A stretch of 64,000 bases of DNA from Zantedeschia hybrid cultivar (Eukaryota; Streptophyta; Magnoliopsida; Alismatales; Araceae), in NCBI GenBank assembly GCA_030544215.1, contig JARZZO010000008.1, forward strand, positions 33,349,614-33,413,613, read 5' to 3'. Below, in pieces: positions 34,378 through 46,159 of the stretch; position 1 is the first letter of the stretch, and every line of letters begins with the position of its first letter. A program made the position numbers and the translations under genes. Below the pieces are notes generated by a model. The model worked only from the letters and a program-made list of their open reading frames with translations, searched no databases and was not told the DNA's origin.

Positions 34378-34499
34378 CCTGAGGACGAGCAGCAAATAAC
34401 TGGACATCACCATCCCATTACAAGGTTCTTCAAGAAAAATCTAATTTTAAATTAGTCCACAGGGGATCACAGAATGAATCTATACTAATGTTGTCTTTG

Positions 34500-34990
34500 G
34501 AAGAGAATATAGAAGCAACATCTCCGGCTTCCCCAGCCCCTCCACCGCCTTCGCCATCAACTTCCCCAGCTCCCTCGGGTCGGCACCCCCCTCACACGCG
34601 CATTGCCACCCATGCCTCCTACACCAGCAACTTTGCATTCTTGAACTGGTCCGCTACAATGGGCCACGCCAGCAGTGCCACACTGGCGGCGATGCCCTCC
34701 ACCACCGACTTCCATCCATAGTGCGTCAGGAAGCACACCAACGCGGGGTGCCCCAGGATGGCCACCTGCGGCACCCAACCATGCACCACCATGCCCTTCT
34801 TTAGAAAACTCTCCTCGAACCCCCGGGGCACCTCTGCTACATCCACACCCCACACACGCAATGGACGCCACTCTGCTCCAGCACACCCGCCACGGCCTCC
34901 ACTTGCGTTGAGGCCAGCACCACCTGGATGTCGAAGCACACGAAGAAGACCTTCCCTCGTCCGGACAGGCATCGAGCCAGGCCAGCACTC
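34500..34990 (-). pseudogene. UDP-glycosyltransferase fragment (PSPG box)
   Basis: The minus strand carries WLDACPDEG, then in another frame FVCFDIQVVLASTQVEAVAG, then FLKKGMVVHGWVPQVAILGH and FLTHYGWKSVVEG...WPIVADQFKNAKLLV. This is the plant secondary-product glycosyltransferase signature that binds UDP-sugar. The usual HCGWNS reads HYGWKS, and at least two frameshifts occur. Only the C-terminal half of the enzyme remains, lying just upstream of the Harbinger ORF1 and in the same sense. It may be a separate dead gene or a captured fragment. Confidence 0.75.
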
Positions 34991-35829
34991 CCAGCCCCTA
35001 TCGCTACCGGCATCCACACTCCCAGCCCCCGTCGCTACCGCATTCACACTCCCAGCCCCGTTGGCCTTGGGTTGAACTGTTCGTAAACCTTCCCACTCCT
35101 CCATCTTCCTAACGATCACAACAATGATAAATCTATGATAAAATGCAAAAAGTTCAAACCTTTTTGACAGATCGTGCTCGTCTTGCAGTGTGGGAAGAAT
35201 GGACACTCCCTGTTCTCCGGCCTTCTTCATCGTCCCCATTGTGTTCGTGGCGCACTGGCTGGAGGAAGTCCCCTTCTCTCTCTGGCTTCAACTTTGGGGC
35301 CAATCCCCTTCTCTGTCCTGGGAAGTGGTAGACGAGGGCAAGACGGGGAATCGACCTATGCGGCAGAAGCGGACAAGGACGATTCTCCCAGTATCCTCTG
35401 GGAAATGGATACTATGCGAATCCAAGGACGACGGGGTTCTGTGTCCAACGGCTAAAATCCAAACCATCTGATATGTGGTGTCCGATTCCGGCATTTGTTT
35501 TCACTATACGTCATATCAGCGATTTTTCGGAGAATTTACGCGTTCGAACGTTAGGGCAAACAAACGCGCTAGAAACATAGGATCATTTGGGTGCAACAGA
35601 CCCAGTCTGGATGCCACCGCCTGCTACACAAGTCATGGGAAAATCTCTGTAGCCGGCCGGGGAGCAAATTTTGCGGCTGAGCAAAGATCATACAGGAGTC
35701 CAACATGAATGGCCGTGTCAATCTGTATCAGTTTGTTTTCGATCAACTGCACTGCTACAGCAATCATCTCCGGATGATTGCCAGCCTAATATGAGCCCCA
35801 GAACCAAAAGTCCCAACTCGGCCAACTAA
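34991..35829. other. non-coding stretch
   Basis: No gene recognised. Contains the Harbinger-like end motif at 35554-35569 and GC-rich tandem words (CACTCCCAGCCCC) near 35000-35060 that extend from the glycosyltransferase remnant. Confidence 0.4.
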
Positions 35830-37055
35830 GGGTCCATTTGGTCGCTGGGAAAAGCTACACCTTGATGAGATTTTCCGAAAAAGTTCCTCGCAAACTTATG
35901 ACAAATGTAGGTTTTTGGCATTCTCACGTAAATCATTTTCCTAGCTTTGGACCGCATTATAATTTCTATGTATTCGGCATGGAGTTTGATTTGTTACACC
36001 TGAGCGCAGGTGGCCGTATGATGTCAGCAAGTTTTATTTGTTTTATTCTTTTATGACGGACCCCATCATATTTGAAACGCCCGTACTATCTGATTTCTGA
36101 TCGGATGGATTGAAAAAAATCTGAAAAATAAAAAATTATCACTGTTTATCTACTCGATTTTTGAGTTTTTAAATTTTTTTTGAATTGAAGCCCACCATAA
36201 TTTTATTTTAAAATAAAAAAAATTGAACTGCATCCCATGTAATGCAACCAGTATAATTGATTACGCATCTATTCTCCTCTTACCTTATACAATACCTTCG
36301 ATCTACAGCATTTCAGTTGAAAATTAAATAAATAAATTAGACTTATTAATATGAAATAGAACTCTTTCACGAGTAAATAAATGTATAAAATATTTTAAGA
36401 AAATAGTTTTACAAAATAAATAAATAAAATATTTTAAAAAATATTTTCATAAGTATGAAAAGGTACGTTATGTTTTCATTTTTCTTGTAACTGTTGTCTT
36501 AGAAAAGCTTTTTGATTAGAATACCCTTTACGTAGAACTAAATGGACACCCTATATTAGCAATCTGGTAATATGAAAATTCTTTTACAAGTAAATAAATG
36601 TATGAAATTATTTTCAAGAAACTATTTTATGATAAACAAATAAGGGAAAGGATTTTCAAGAAATATTTTAAAAAGTACGAAATAACGGACTGTCTGAAAG
36701 AATGAAAAATTGAAAACCGAGTCCAAATGATGTAAGGCATCATGGGGCTCACCTAAAAAAATAAAATATTTTTTAAAATAAAAAACACCAGCAGCCAGCA
36801 TATTACTAGCTGCTGGTGCAGCAAGTTGTTCCCGTGTTAGCAAATCCTGTAGTTAAAAATTCTTTTATAAGGAAACAAATATACGAAATTATTTTTAGGA
36901 AAACATTTTACATTAAATTAAATAAATGAAATAATTTTCAAGAAAATATTTTCAAACATACCAAACGATCGATTCTATTTTCATTTTACTTGTAAATTGA
37001 TTTTCTCAAAAAATATTTTCACTTGAATCAATTTTACGTGTAACTAAACGGACCC
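35830..37055. mobile_element. Tourist-like non-autonomous element, TSD taa
   Basis: Inverted ends GGGTCCATTTGGTCGC and (inward from the right) GGGTCCGTTTAGTTAC, with TAA at 35827-35829 and 37056-37058. The 1226-bp interior is AT-rich and holds three diverged copies of a unit with GTAAATAAATGTAT-like and TTTTCAAGAAA-like words (near 36364, 36581, 36861). No ORF. Confidence 0.7.
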
Positions 37056-37974
37056 TAAGTTAATAAGTTTTTTTAGAAAAAAGCACAGTTTAGCCACACG
37101 TATCTGTTTCAATGTACTTTTGGTGAATAAATTATATTTTACTAAAATAATTGGTAAAATTTTTATAAATTTAGAGAGTCATGACTTAAAACATGATTTA
37201 ATAAAATTATATTTTCTATAAAAGACATTCTTATATTAAATATTTAAAATTACATTTAAGATAAATTTCACTATGGTAAACATTGACAAGTCTGTCACAA
37301 TTTCTTCAACTAGTTTTCTGAATTTCGCTGATTTGAGATTTGTGTTTCCCAGTGCCATTTTGTTTCCTGAATTCTAACTTGTGTCCAACATGACCCAACC
37401 ATCCAACATAAACTCCATTCGAAAAGTGTACTTGGGTAGGCTACAAATTTATAACGAGTTTGGATCATGAATAGCTAGATTAACCGATCTAACACATTTA
37501 AATAAACAGCTCAGGTTGGTTACAACCCCTCTAGCTCATTCAAACCTGTTTAATTTGCTCCAATAAAAACCGGGTCAACGATTTTAAAAATTGATTAGAT
37601 TAGAACGAGCTATGTTCCACTTGAACACGGCCTCTGCATCATGTCATGTGGTTATACATGTTAAGTCAGATCAACACCACAATTTTTTAATTTAAGCGAG
37701 TGCAATTAACTAATCTTGGGTTAATCACTGGGACATTAGTACATTAGCTGGAACAAGGATGTGATGGAATGAAAAGGAAGGCTCAACACAAAAGGTGCTG
37801 GCAATTCATGACATCCCCTTGTCATGTACTGCCACCTCCTGACAGGACGTTGGATAAGGTCAGGCTAACCACAAAAGATGGCACTTCGACAGGGAACGTC
37901 AACATGACTACCTGCATTGCAGATGATCAAACCCTCATAGTCAAGCTGGAGGACTTGTAGTTGTAATGCATTTG
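37056..37974. other. AT-rich non-coding stretch
   Basis: No feature supported. An open frame at 37769-37960 has no recognisable motif. Confidence 0.35.
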
Positions 37975-38573
37975 TAGGGCTGTCGACGAAACCGATTAGC
38001 CAATTTTTCGATCCGTTATCGAAAAAAAATATCCGTTTCGGATAAAAAATATCCGTCCGATAGTTATCGGAATCGGAATCGGATATTTCCGATAAACTAT
38101 CGGAATCGGAAACAGAAACTTCTGTTTCCGTATCCACTTTCCGATTTCCAATTCCAATTATTGTTAAATTTATTATTAGGAATAATATTAACCTTAGGAT
38201 TTTTTTAATCTTATTAATCATTATCTAATATAATTAATTATTATTTAATATATTAAGATGTATTGGTTATATTTAGGTTTCATTTTATATGTTTTAAACA
38301 AATAAATCAGGAAATCAGTAATTTTCGATAATTATCGGAAATAATATCCGATTCCGATATCGGAATCGGAAACAAATCGGAAACGGAAAATAGACTTTCC
38401 GATTTTATCGGAAACGGAAACGGATAATGCACTTTCCGATCTTATCGGAAACGAAACGGATAATGCACTTTCCGATCTTATCGGAATCGAAAACGGAAAC
38501 AGGCTATCCTTATCGGAATCGGAAAACGGAAACACCTATTTCTGTATCCGTATCCTACCCGTTTACAGCCCTA
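37975..38573. mobile_element. hAT-like MITE, TSD tgcatttg
   Basis: Perfect terminal TAGGGCTGT/ACAGCCCTA and a perfect 8-bp TSD TGCATTTG (37967-37974, 38574-38581). The 599-bp inside is made of repeated CGGAAT/ATTCCG-type words that fold back on each other. Confidence 0.85.
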
Positions 38574-38581
38574 TGCATTTG

Positions 38582-39280
38582 CTAAGTCAAAATGTTGAGT
38601 ATGCTGGAGAGAAGGCTATAGAAGATTGGGTGTTCGAGAGCATACATATGCTTGTAGCGGTATGGGACCTTATATGGTAGTCGAATAAAGAGCCTTTCCG
38701 AGAGATAGTTCCTAGTCCGACTGGAGGGAGTAGACCCCGCAGAATTCAATAGTCATATCCTGTGTAGGGATAACTCTTGACTGGGAAAGTCTTATTTGAG
38801 GTGTATTTTGAGATTTGATTTCGTTCTCGACCACGTGCGGTTAGAGAACTCGGATTCTTGGTCGAAACAAAGAGTCATTTGTGACCGGAAGAATTCTAAC
38901 AATGATCCGATTCGTGCCTCGAAGTTTCTTTTAGGATTGTCCTTCGTAGGCGGTGGGGTTTAGTAGATCCACACGCTTAAAAGGAGAAAGATTTCATGGG
39001 CCGGCTCAACTGTACTTTTGGACCAAGTGAATTTTCCCTCCTTCACTTGCCCTCCTCGCACTTTGCATATTTGAATAGTGAGGAGCGAAGGGACTCTTAG
39101 AAAGATGCTTCCTAATTTAATGTCCTTCGGCAGTCGTCCTTCCTCTACCCCGGATAGTGGCTCCAAGAAGTCGTGCAACAGTTGCGTCTATCTTGATGAT
39201 AGGAAACACTTCTCCTTCTGCACAAGGCTTTAAAACCCCTGGGGGTACGAACCAGAAGGTCCACCTTTGAGAATGGCATC
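38582..39280. other. non-coding, perhaps distal part of Tat-like element 2
   Basis: No gene recognised. Position next to the extra ORF suggests 3' LTR or UTR of the second Tat-like element, but no LTR end can be shown. Confidence 0.3.
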
Positions 39281-39994
39281 ATGGATTACGTCGAAAAGGT
39301 TTCAGAGGACTGCAATGTCATGGGCCCTTCGCGTATGACTGTCGATCTTTTGGCCGAACTCCAGGAGCTCTATCGTGTCCAAGGCGAGTATCGCCTCGTG
39401 CTGCCATCACCTAAGGATCGCCTCTTCGGAGAGGCAAGGGGCGTTCATGGTATACTTAGGTATATTTGAGGCTAGCTTCCGATTGTCATTGCCGGTCTTT
39501 GTTGCCCAGCTGCTATAGTTCTTCAAGATCTCTCCCGCTTGGGTGATGCCGAACTTCTAGCCAGTGATTCTGGGATTTGCCACACTGATCTGGGACCTAT
39601 GCCATCCAGGTGCAACGGTCAACATGTTTCGCCACATTTTTCAAGCCCGACGCTGCTCTTCCCTAGGTGCACATGGCTTTGTTCAATTCAAAACCCGGGA
39701 CATCATGCCACTAGGCACTCGGCGTCGGGCCCTCTCGTCGATGGAAGGACTACTTCTTATAGGTGGAAAGGACCGTACAGGAGGAATGGCCATTTCTCAC
39801 GTCCTTCTGAGACCTCTCCGTGGATCCTCCTCTCGAGCATTGGGTTGAGGAACTTCTCGACGAGGACACGCATATTCTTGTTATCCTCCAATATTCCCTC
39901 ATGTAGCCATCGGGCTATAGCTTTTAGAAGAGGCATTGCAGCGTGCAGACCTGTCTTCTCTGGAGCATCCTCGCGGAGGAGAGGAGAATCCTAA
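39281..39994 (+). pseudogene. antisense extra ORF of Tat-like element 2 (putative gypsy-type transposon domain)
   Basis: Broken plus-strand reading. MTVDLLAELQELYRVQGEYR and VLPSPKDRLFGE come first; then in other frames an FRLSLPVFVAQLL-like segment, VILGFATLIWDLCHPGATVN and MFRHIFQARR, then a WKGPYRRNGHFS segment. This resembles the plant-specific 'putative gypsy type transposon' domain found as an extra ORF in Tat elements. At least three frame changes. It runs opposite to the integrase at 42015-43091, as in element 1. Confidence 0.5.
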
Positions 39995-41497
39995 CACGGG
40001 TCCAAGTGGCCGATCGACAGCACGATGATTAGGACAACGGTTGTAGGTGGGTCTGCATTGGTCGATGCAGGGGGAAGACGGACCCTATGTGACTTTTGTT
40101 ATCTTTTTTGTTGTTGTCCTTCTGTTTTTGTAAATTTGCCGCACCTTTCTGCTGCGTTTAATGGAACAACTAGCCCCTTTCTCTTAGCTCACCAAGGATT
40201 TGTAGACGTGTCGAATAATGATAGGGCGTATCAGTCGATGTCTGATTGTCAGATCATGTTATGATGAGTCCCATCTGATTGGTCTGTAGTATCTACCAGT
40301 CAGTCATACCCGGCCTGAGTGTCTTGTCACTCTAGGCTGTCCACTTATGCTTGCAAAGCAACTCCATCAGTCATAGTGAAAAAGAAAGGGGGGTTTCGCG
40401 TAGTACCTTCTAGGCCAATGGCTTGTTGAGGTATGGCGTATGTGCTTTCTAATGGGTTCCATTGGCCGTCAACTTTTTGAACTGCCACCCATGACTCATT
40501 ATGTAGGGTAGGCCATCAAGTAGTCTTTTTCTGGATCTCTCTTCAGCAAGGATCAGTTCTTCTTTAAGAAGAGGGGGGCTCGTCACCATGTTTTCCATCC
40601 TCACTCATAGATGGCCCTTATTTTCTGACGAAGGGTGCTGCTTCCAAATGGGTAGAGTGTTCGCCCACTGGGGACTTGGCGGTGGTGGAGGTGAACCTCT
40701 GTGCAGCGCGATTTAGTGCGTTTTCCTGACATGGAGGTGAGGGCCTTCACGTCTTGGTAGAAAAAATCCTATATGTTCAAGGTTTCCTATTGACTTCAAT
40801 GGGAGGGACCTATTATCGTCTTACTTCTCTTGCCTCAAGGGCTTGCTTTTCTCAAGCTTTCAAATTATACCTAGCCTTAGATTTCCTCTTTCCTTCTCAG
40901 GCAGATTGCTTCTGGCCGGTTGCTCGACTTCAGGCGGTTCTTGCTTTAAGGAAATTTGGGGCGGTCTTTCTCTAGCAGGGGCTATCAACGAGTCCTTCTA
41001 GCTAATAAGTTGGAGGCGGCGGCTGGTCGCCGAAGCTTGGAGGCCGCTTCTTAAGGTATGTTCCATCTGCGGGTCGCGACGACGGTAAAGCCCAGGGGAT
41101 ATGTCCCCTAGTGGCAGAACTACAAGGTGGCCTGGTTTTCGACGATGGTCAGGTCACTGGCCTCTTCCCAATCTCATAGTCCATCTTGTCGTCTTATCCT
41201 ATTTTTGGTCGAGTCTTTCACGTTGGCTTTTGAGTACATACTTTTGTATAGTACGCGCCTATTATGGGCCTTGCTACAAATTTGTACAAATGTTTGTTGA
41301 CAAATGTATAGTATGTATCTATGTGTGGTTTGAGCCTTCCTTTCTTCCCCTGAATTGAATAGACTATGTTTGGCCTGGCAACTTAGGTTGTGTTCCTATA
41401 TGTAGGAGATATGAGAGATTTCATAGTAGGTGGCTTCATGAGGCTCACTAGTTGGCATAAGTCCCATCTTTAGTTAGGGAGCCTCTTTATGATCAAG
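39995..41497. other. non-coding stretch of Tat-like element 2
   Basis: Degraded sequence between extra ORF and tandem repeats; no domain recognised. Confidence 0.35.
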
Positions 41498-41930
41498 TTT
41501 TATCCCATCTTCGGGTGAGGAGCTCCTTCTCTGCGAGACGCGGCTCAGTAGAGGTAGTAAACCAACCGAGTTTTATCTCATCTTCGGGTGGGGAGCTCCT
41601 TCTTTGTAAGGCAAAACTCGGCAAAGGTAGTAGACCGATCGAATTTTATCCCATCTTTGGGTAGGGAGCCCCTTCTCCGCAAGGTGAGACTCGATAGAGG
41701 TAGTAGACCGATCGAGTTTTATCCCATCTATGGGTGGGGAGCCCCTTGTCTACAAGGTGAGGCTCGGTAGAGGTAGTAGACTGATCGAATTTTATTCAAT
41801 TTTCGGGTGGAGAGCCCCTTCTTTGCGAGGCAAGGCTCGGCAGAGGTAGTAGACCGACCGAGGTTTATCTTATCTTCGGGTTGGAAGTCCCTTCTCTGTG
41901 AGGCGAGGCTCGACATAAGTAGTTTTGCCA
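41498..41930. repeat. 73-bp tandem repeat, six copies
   Basis: A unit starting TTTTATCCCATCTTCGGGTG and containing GAGGTAGTAGACCGATCGA. Copies start at 41498, 41571, 41644, 41717, 41790 and 41863 (last partial). It lies between antisense ORF and integrase, as in Tat-like element 1. Confidence 0.9.
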
Positions 41931-42014
41931 TTTTGTTGCTAAAAAATTAGCATACACTAGATAAGAAAATAATAATTTTATCCCAAAGAAGGTTCTTTTC
42001 AATTTCATTGATAA

Positions 42015-43091
42015 AAAGGGCGCAGGTGCTCTACATTCCATTTACTATCAAGTAGTCGACCCTCTATCCGGGCCAAGCGCTAGGCTTCAGTGCCGTAGTT
42101 CTTGATGACCACATATGGTCCTTCCCTTTCGGTGCCAGTTTTTGCCCAACTTCTAGCTATCGCGAGGTGTATATGCTCCACAGCACAAGGTCTCTTGGGT
42201 GGAGATTCCTCAGTCTGACTTTCCTATTGTAGTACCAGATGATCATATGTTGATAGTTAGTTTTTCGTATCCTGGCGTCCTCCCTTGCCTCTTCCGCAAG
42301 GTCCAAGTTCTCCCCCAGTCGCTCGCTATTTGTCTACTCGTCGAACTCTTGAACCCGGATGAAAGGTAGGCCAAGCTCGAGTGGTTAGGTGGTTTAGGGT
42401 TTCACCCGTGACTGTTCTGGATGTCGTCCTGAAGGACCACAGTACTTCCGGAAGGTGGTCGAACCAGTTATATTTGCCTTGTAGTCATATCTTTATGCCC
42501 CTCATTGTTGCCCTGTTGGCATTCTCTACCAATCTATTAGCCTGTGGATGGGCGACTAAAGAAAAATGGTGTCAGATGTTAAAGTTACACCAATCGACAA
42601 ACCATTGTCTAGTGAATTGTCACCCATTGTCAGAGACGAGAACTCGGGGTATAGTAAACATATATATAACGTGTGAAAGGAAAAAGTTTCAAATGGTGTC
42701 TTCCTTGATGTTTGTTGTAGCCTCAGCTTCTAGCCACTGCATGAAATAGTCGACGGAGTCGACGGCGATAATGACAAACTACTTTTGTGCAGCCGTCTTG
42801 GGTAAAGGCCCCAAGATATCGATGCCCCACATTGCACATGCATGGTTACGAGATGGCGTGAAGTTCCTCAGCTGCAGCTTGCGGAATTGATGAGTGTGCT
42901 TGATAGTTTGCACATTTTCTTAAATAGTCGATGCAGTCTAGGGCTAGGGTCGGCCACTAGTAGCCATGGCGTAATAGTGTTCGGGCTAATGCCTGGGAAC
43001 CCACATGACTTCTATATATTCCTTCGTAAACCTCCTCTAGGGCATCCATTGCTTCGCGAGGCGGGAGACACCAGAGCAGGTGGATGGTTAG
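42015..43091 (-). pseudogene. gypsy integrase (Tat-like element 2), cut by copia C
   Basis: The minus strand begins at the junction with CLPPREAMDALEEVYEGIYR and SHVGSQALARTLLRHGY (zinc region). The core follows: AMWGIDILGPLP..., FVIIAVDSVDYF and PRVLVSDNG, with several stops. The C-terminal LRPFYQ lies near 42015. The upstream part of pol is displaced beyond the nested elements to the right. Confidence 0.65.
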
Positions 43092-43653
43092 TGTTGGGAT
43101 CTGTACAGTACACGAAGAACGCAATGGAATAAAATAATAAAATATATCCCGCCCGACGTCCACAGATCCTTTTAGGAACGAAAATCGAAAAATCGGGATG
43201 TGATCATATCACTGTGCACGGATTTAAATTTGCATCCGTATCGGTTCCGTTGAGGCGATGCTTCTAGCCGCACAAGCGTCCGGCCTCCAGCTGTACCCAT
43301 GCGATCCTCTGCGTTCGTCCTCGCTCCCTCGTCCAGATCAGCACACTCACTAAAGATCCCTTGCCGCAACGATGTCCGAAACTTGCGAACGATGAATTCC
43401 CGACGTTCGGGAATTGCGCGCGGTGGAGACAGGAGGCACTCGGCGCCATGAGAGGGGCGCCCAGAGGAGGAGTGAGAGGGGGGGGGGCAGCCAGCATTGA
43501 GAGCTTTTGGAGCTTGGCCCTGGGTTTCTCTACAGCCTGTCTTTATACTAAGTCGGTGTGACTTTTCATAAAAGTCTTCAAGTTAATATAAAACCCACTA
43601 AAACACCACTAAATGAGAATCCATTTGCGGGTGACCCTCTAGGCCCATTTACC
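43092..43653 (-). repeat. copia C 3' LTR, 3' portion (split by element B)
   Basis: Begins TGTTGGGATC, the complement of a copia LTR end, and runs inverted relative to element B. It ends at 43653 in the TSD TTACC of B and resumes at 52882. Confidence 0.9.
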
Positions 43654-45241
43654 TAATAGATATAGGTGTCCCCTAAGCCAATCATATGGCACCTATTTCA
43701 ATCTGGTTCACTAATAAATGGCATTAAATTCATTATGTAGATTGGCATATTTATAATTGCGCATAATAAAGTCCATGAATATGTGCAATAGTCATCAGAT
43801 TATGATGAGATCATAATAATGAGACTGATGACTTATAAACACATATTCTCAATTGTTCCTAGTCGTAAGATGTTTGAGAAGGACATCAAACATCCGGTTA
43901 GACTAGTACAGGTTATTCCAGCTCATATGATGAGGGTGACTGATCTCGTTAGTTACTAGTGTGGAGACACAATGGTAAACCTGTAGGTGCTCATTGGGGA
44001 ATGAGTTCACTGAACTGATCCGACATGAATCGCCGAATGGTAATTTACCTGACTGTCAATCGGCTTGATTCATCGTCACAGTGGCGTAGTTGATCCTTGG
44101 ACTTGAGACGCCAAAGACACCTTGTCGGTGGACTTCTGGACTTTGACCTTGACCTACGAATCCCTATCCACGGGATCTCAAATAGTCAAGGATCGGGTCC
44201 AGCGGAAGACCTTCGAAGGTGATTGTGTGTTCAATAAAGGATCGTTCGCTCTCAGGTAACTGGAGAGAGAATGCTATAGAATAGATCCGCAGGAGTCTCT
44301 GGCCAGAACAGAAACAATATCAGAAAAGTGGTTTTCGGATATTGTACAGCGGAGTCTGATTCAAGTGAGTTAACCATCTAGGGTTTGACAGTTGACCATA
44401 CCCTAGGTTAACTCGAGAGCATTGTACGAACGAAGGATTATAGCCACGCGGTAACTATGGACGGACAGGTTCCATGAGTGGGTTGTTGAACCCCATTACC
44501 TTCCGGGATCATGCGGTGTTGCTTGGCACCCAACTTGATCGGAAGTCCGATCGAATTTACAAGCGATGATAATTCGGTTGAGTAATTAGTTAATATCTAG
44601 ATATTAATTAATTACAATAAGTCAATAACTAGTTATTGGACTTAACGGGCTGAAAATCGGACTGGTAAATGGGCCTAGAGGGTCACACGCAATAAGATTC
44701 TCAGTCAGTGGTACATAAGTGGGATTTATATTAACTCCGAGACTTTTGTGAAAAGTCACGCCGACTTAATATATATACGCACTGTTGAGAAACCTTGAGC
44801 CAAGCTCCAGGATTTCCCCTTGCTGGCCGTCATCCCTCCTTTCTCTCTCCTCCTCTGGGCGCCCTGTTCGAGGCGCCAGAACAGTTTCCGTCTCCGCCGC
44901 GTGTGATTCCCGAAAGTCGAGAATTCTCGTCGGCAGGATTTCAGCAATCGTTGCGGCGACGGATCTTCAGCGAGCGAGCTGAAATGGACGAGGGATCGAG
45001 GACGAACCACCACGGAGGATCGCGTTGATACCGCTGGAGGCCGGACGCTTGTGCGGCTCGCGGCATCACCTCGACGGAACCGAGACGGAAGCGAATTCGA
45101 ATCCGCGCACGGTAATCGGATTACTTCTCGTTGTTTTCGGTTTTAGCTTTTCGTTCCGAATCAAATCAGCGGGCATGGGGCAGGATAAAATTTTGTTCAT
45201 CGTTTCTGCTGCGTTCTTCGCGTCCCGCCCGGATCCCAACA
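43654..45241 (+). repeat. 5' LTR of copia B
   Basis: Ends GGATCCCAACA. Holds the stem GATGTTT/AAACATC (43869-43875, 43888-43894) around the loop GAGAAGGACATC. The 3' LTR copy lacks a short block near 44373. Confidence 0.95.
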
Positions 45242-45242
45242 G

Positions 45243-45260
45243 TGGTATCAGAGCCAGGTT
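45243..45260 (+). other. primer-binding site of copia B (initiator tRNA-Met)
   Basis: TGGTATCAGAGCCAGGTT one base after the LTR, identical to that of A. Downstream hairpins: ATTGTTTTTC/GAAAAACAAT (45371-45396) and GTTCTTCAT/ATGAAGAAC (45417-45438). Confidence 0.9.
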
Positions 45261-46159
45261 CCGCTCTGATCCGCTCCGAAACGACTAAATTATTATTCTA
45301 AAATTATTTCCATGCTCAGATTATGTTTCTCTCATAGAAATTACTTATGTGATGAGTACACAATAATCGGATTGTTTTTCTGTGGAGAAAAACAATTTTT
45401 TTGAGGGTTTCATCGCGTTCTTCATGGAGATGAAGAACCAGATTTGTGGGCTTCAAAAGGAGATTGATGATGGTTGGACCATCTCTGAAGGTTTGCTGGT
45501 ATGACCAGCTACCCCTTACCATCCCTGGAAAATTTCCATGGTGGCCGATGGAGCTTTTCTTCCCATAATTTTCAAGAGTTGAAAAAGGATTGAGGAAAGG
45601 CTAAGATCTGCAAAACTGCACAAATCTCCATCTCTAGAGGTTCACCGGCGGCGAAGGAGTCGCCGGCCGGCCTTCACCGGCGGTGGAAATGAAAGGGGTA
45701 ACTCCCCTCTGCAATTTCCGGCCACCATCGCTGCCGGCAGCAGTGGCGGCGCCGCCCAAAACTGGCTGCAAAAGGGGGTAAAAAACCCTAAAACGGGCCG
45801 GTCGAGCTGCAGGAAAGGGACCTGGACCGGCCGGTCCCGCGCCAGGCGCCTGGCCGGGCGGGAGCCGGCCCGGCCGGCCCAAGCGCCTGACCTGGCTGAG
45901 CCAGGTCGCGCTTGGGTCCGGCCCTGGCCCGGCCCGAGCGCGCCTGGGGCCCGAGCCAGGTGCAGCCCTGGCTGCGCCAGCCAGAGCCAGCTGGGCCCGA
46001 GCCCACTTGCTCAGGCCCATGAAGCCTATTTTGGCCCAATTAACCCCAAAAACCCCTTATTTAATTAAAAACCCCACCCTATTTAACTTGAAATTGAAAT
46101 TAATAATGTCTAAAATTGTTTTAAACATTAAATTAATTATTTTGAGTTAAAAGAGGATT

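Larger units (their letters stand above)
30700..34400 (-). mobile_element. PIF/Harbinger transposon, both ORFs present but decayed
   Basis: The minus strand carries a Myb/SANT-like ORF1 (34377-32702) followed by a DDE_4-type transposase (32063-30777), the two-gene set of plant PIF/Harbinger elements. Termini are not fixed. A motif GGGCAAACAAACGCGC at 35554-35569 resembles an inverted end but its partner is not near 30.7 kb. Confidence 0.7.

Noticed and set aside
15916..35570. One large Harbinger running from the motif at 15919 to that at 35569, interrupted by copia A
   Set aside because: The two end motifs share GCGCGTTTGTTTGC but the right one lacks a matching TTA/TAA duplication and the implied element would be far longer than usual.
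37981..38560. CRISPR-like or satellite array suggested by repeated CGGAAT words
   Set aside because: No regular period and no spacers; ends and 8-bp TSD show a hAT-like MITE. This is plant nuclear DNA.
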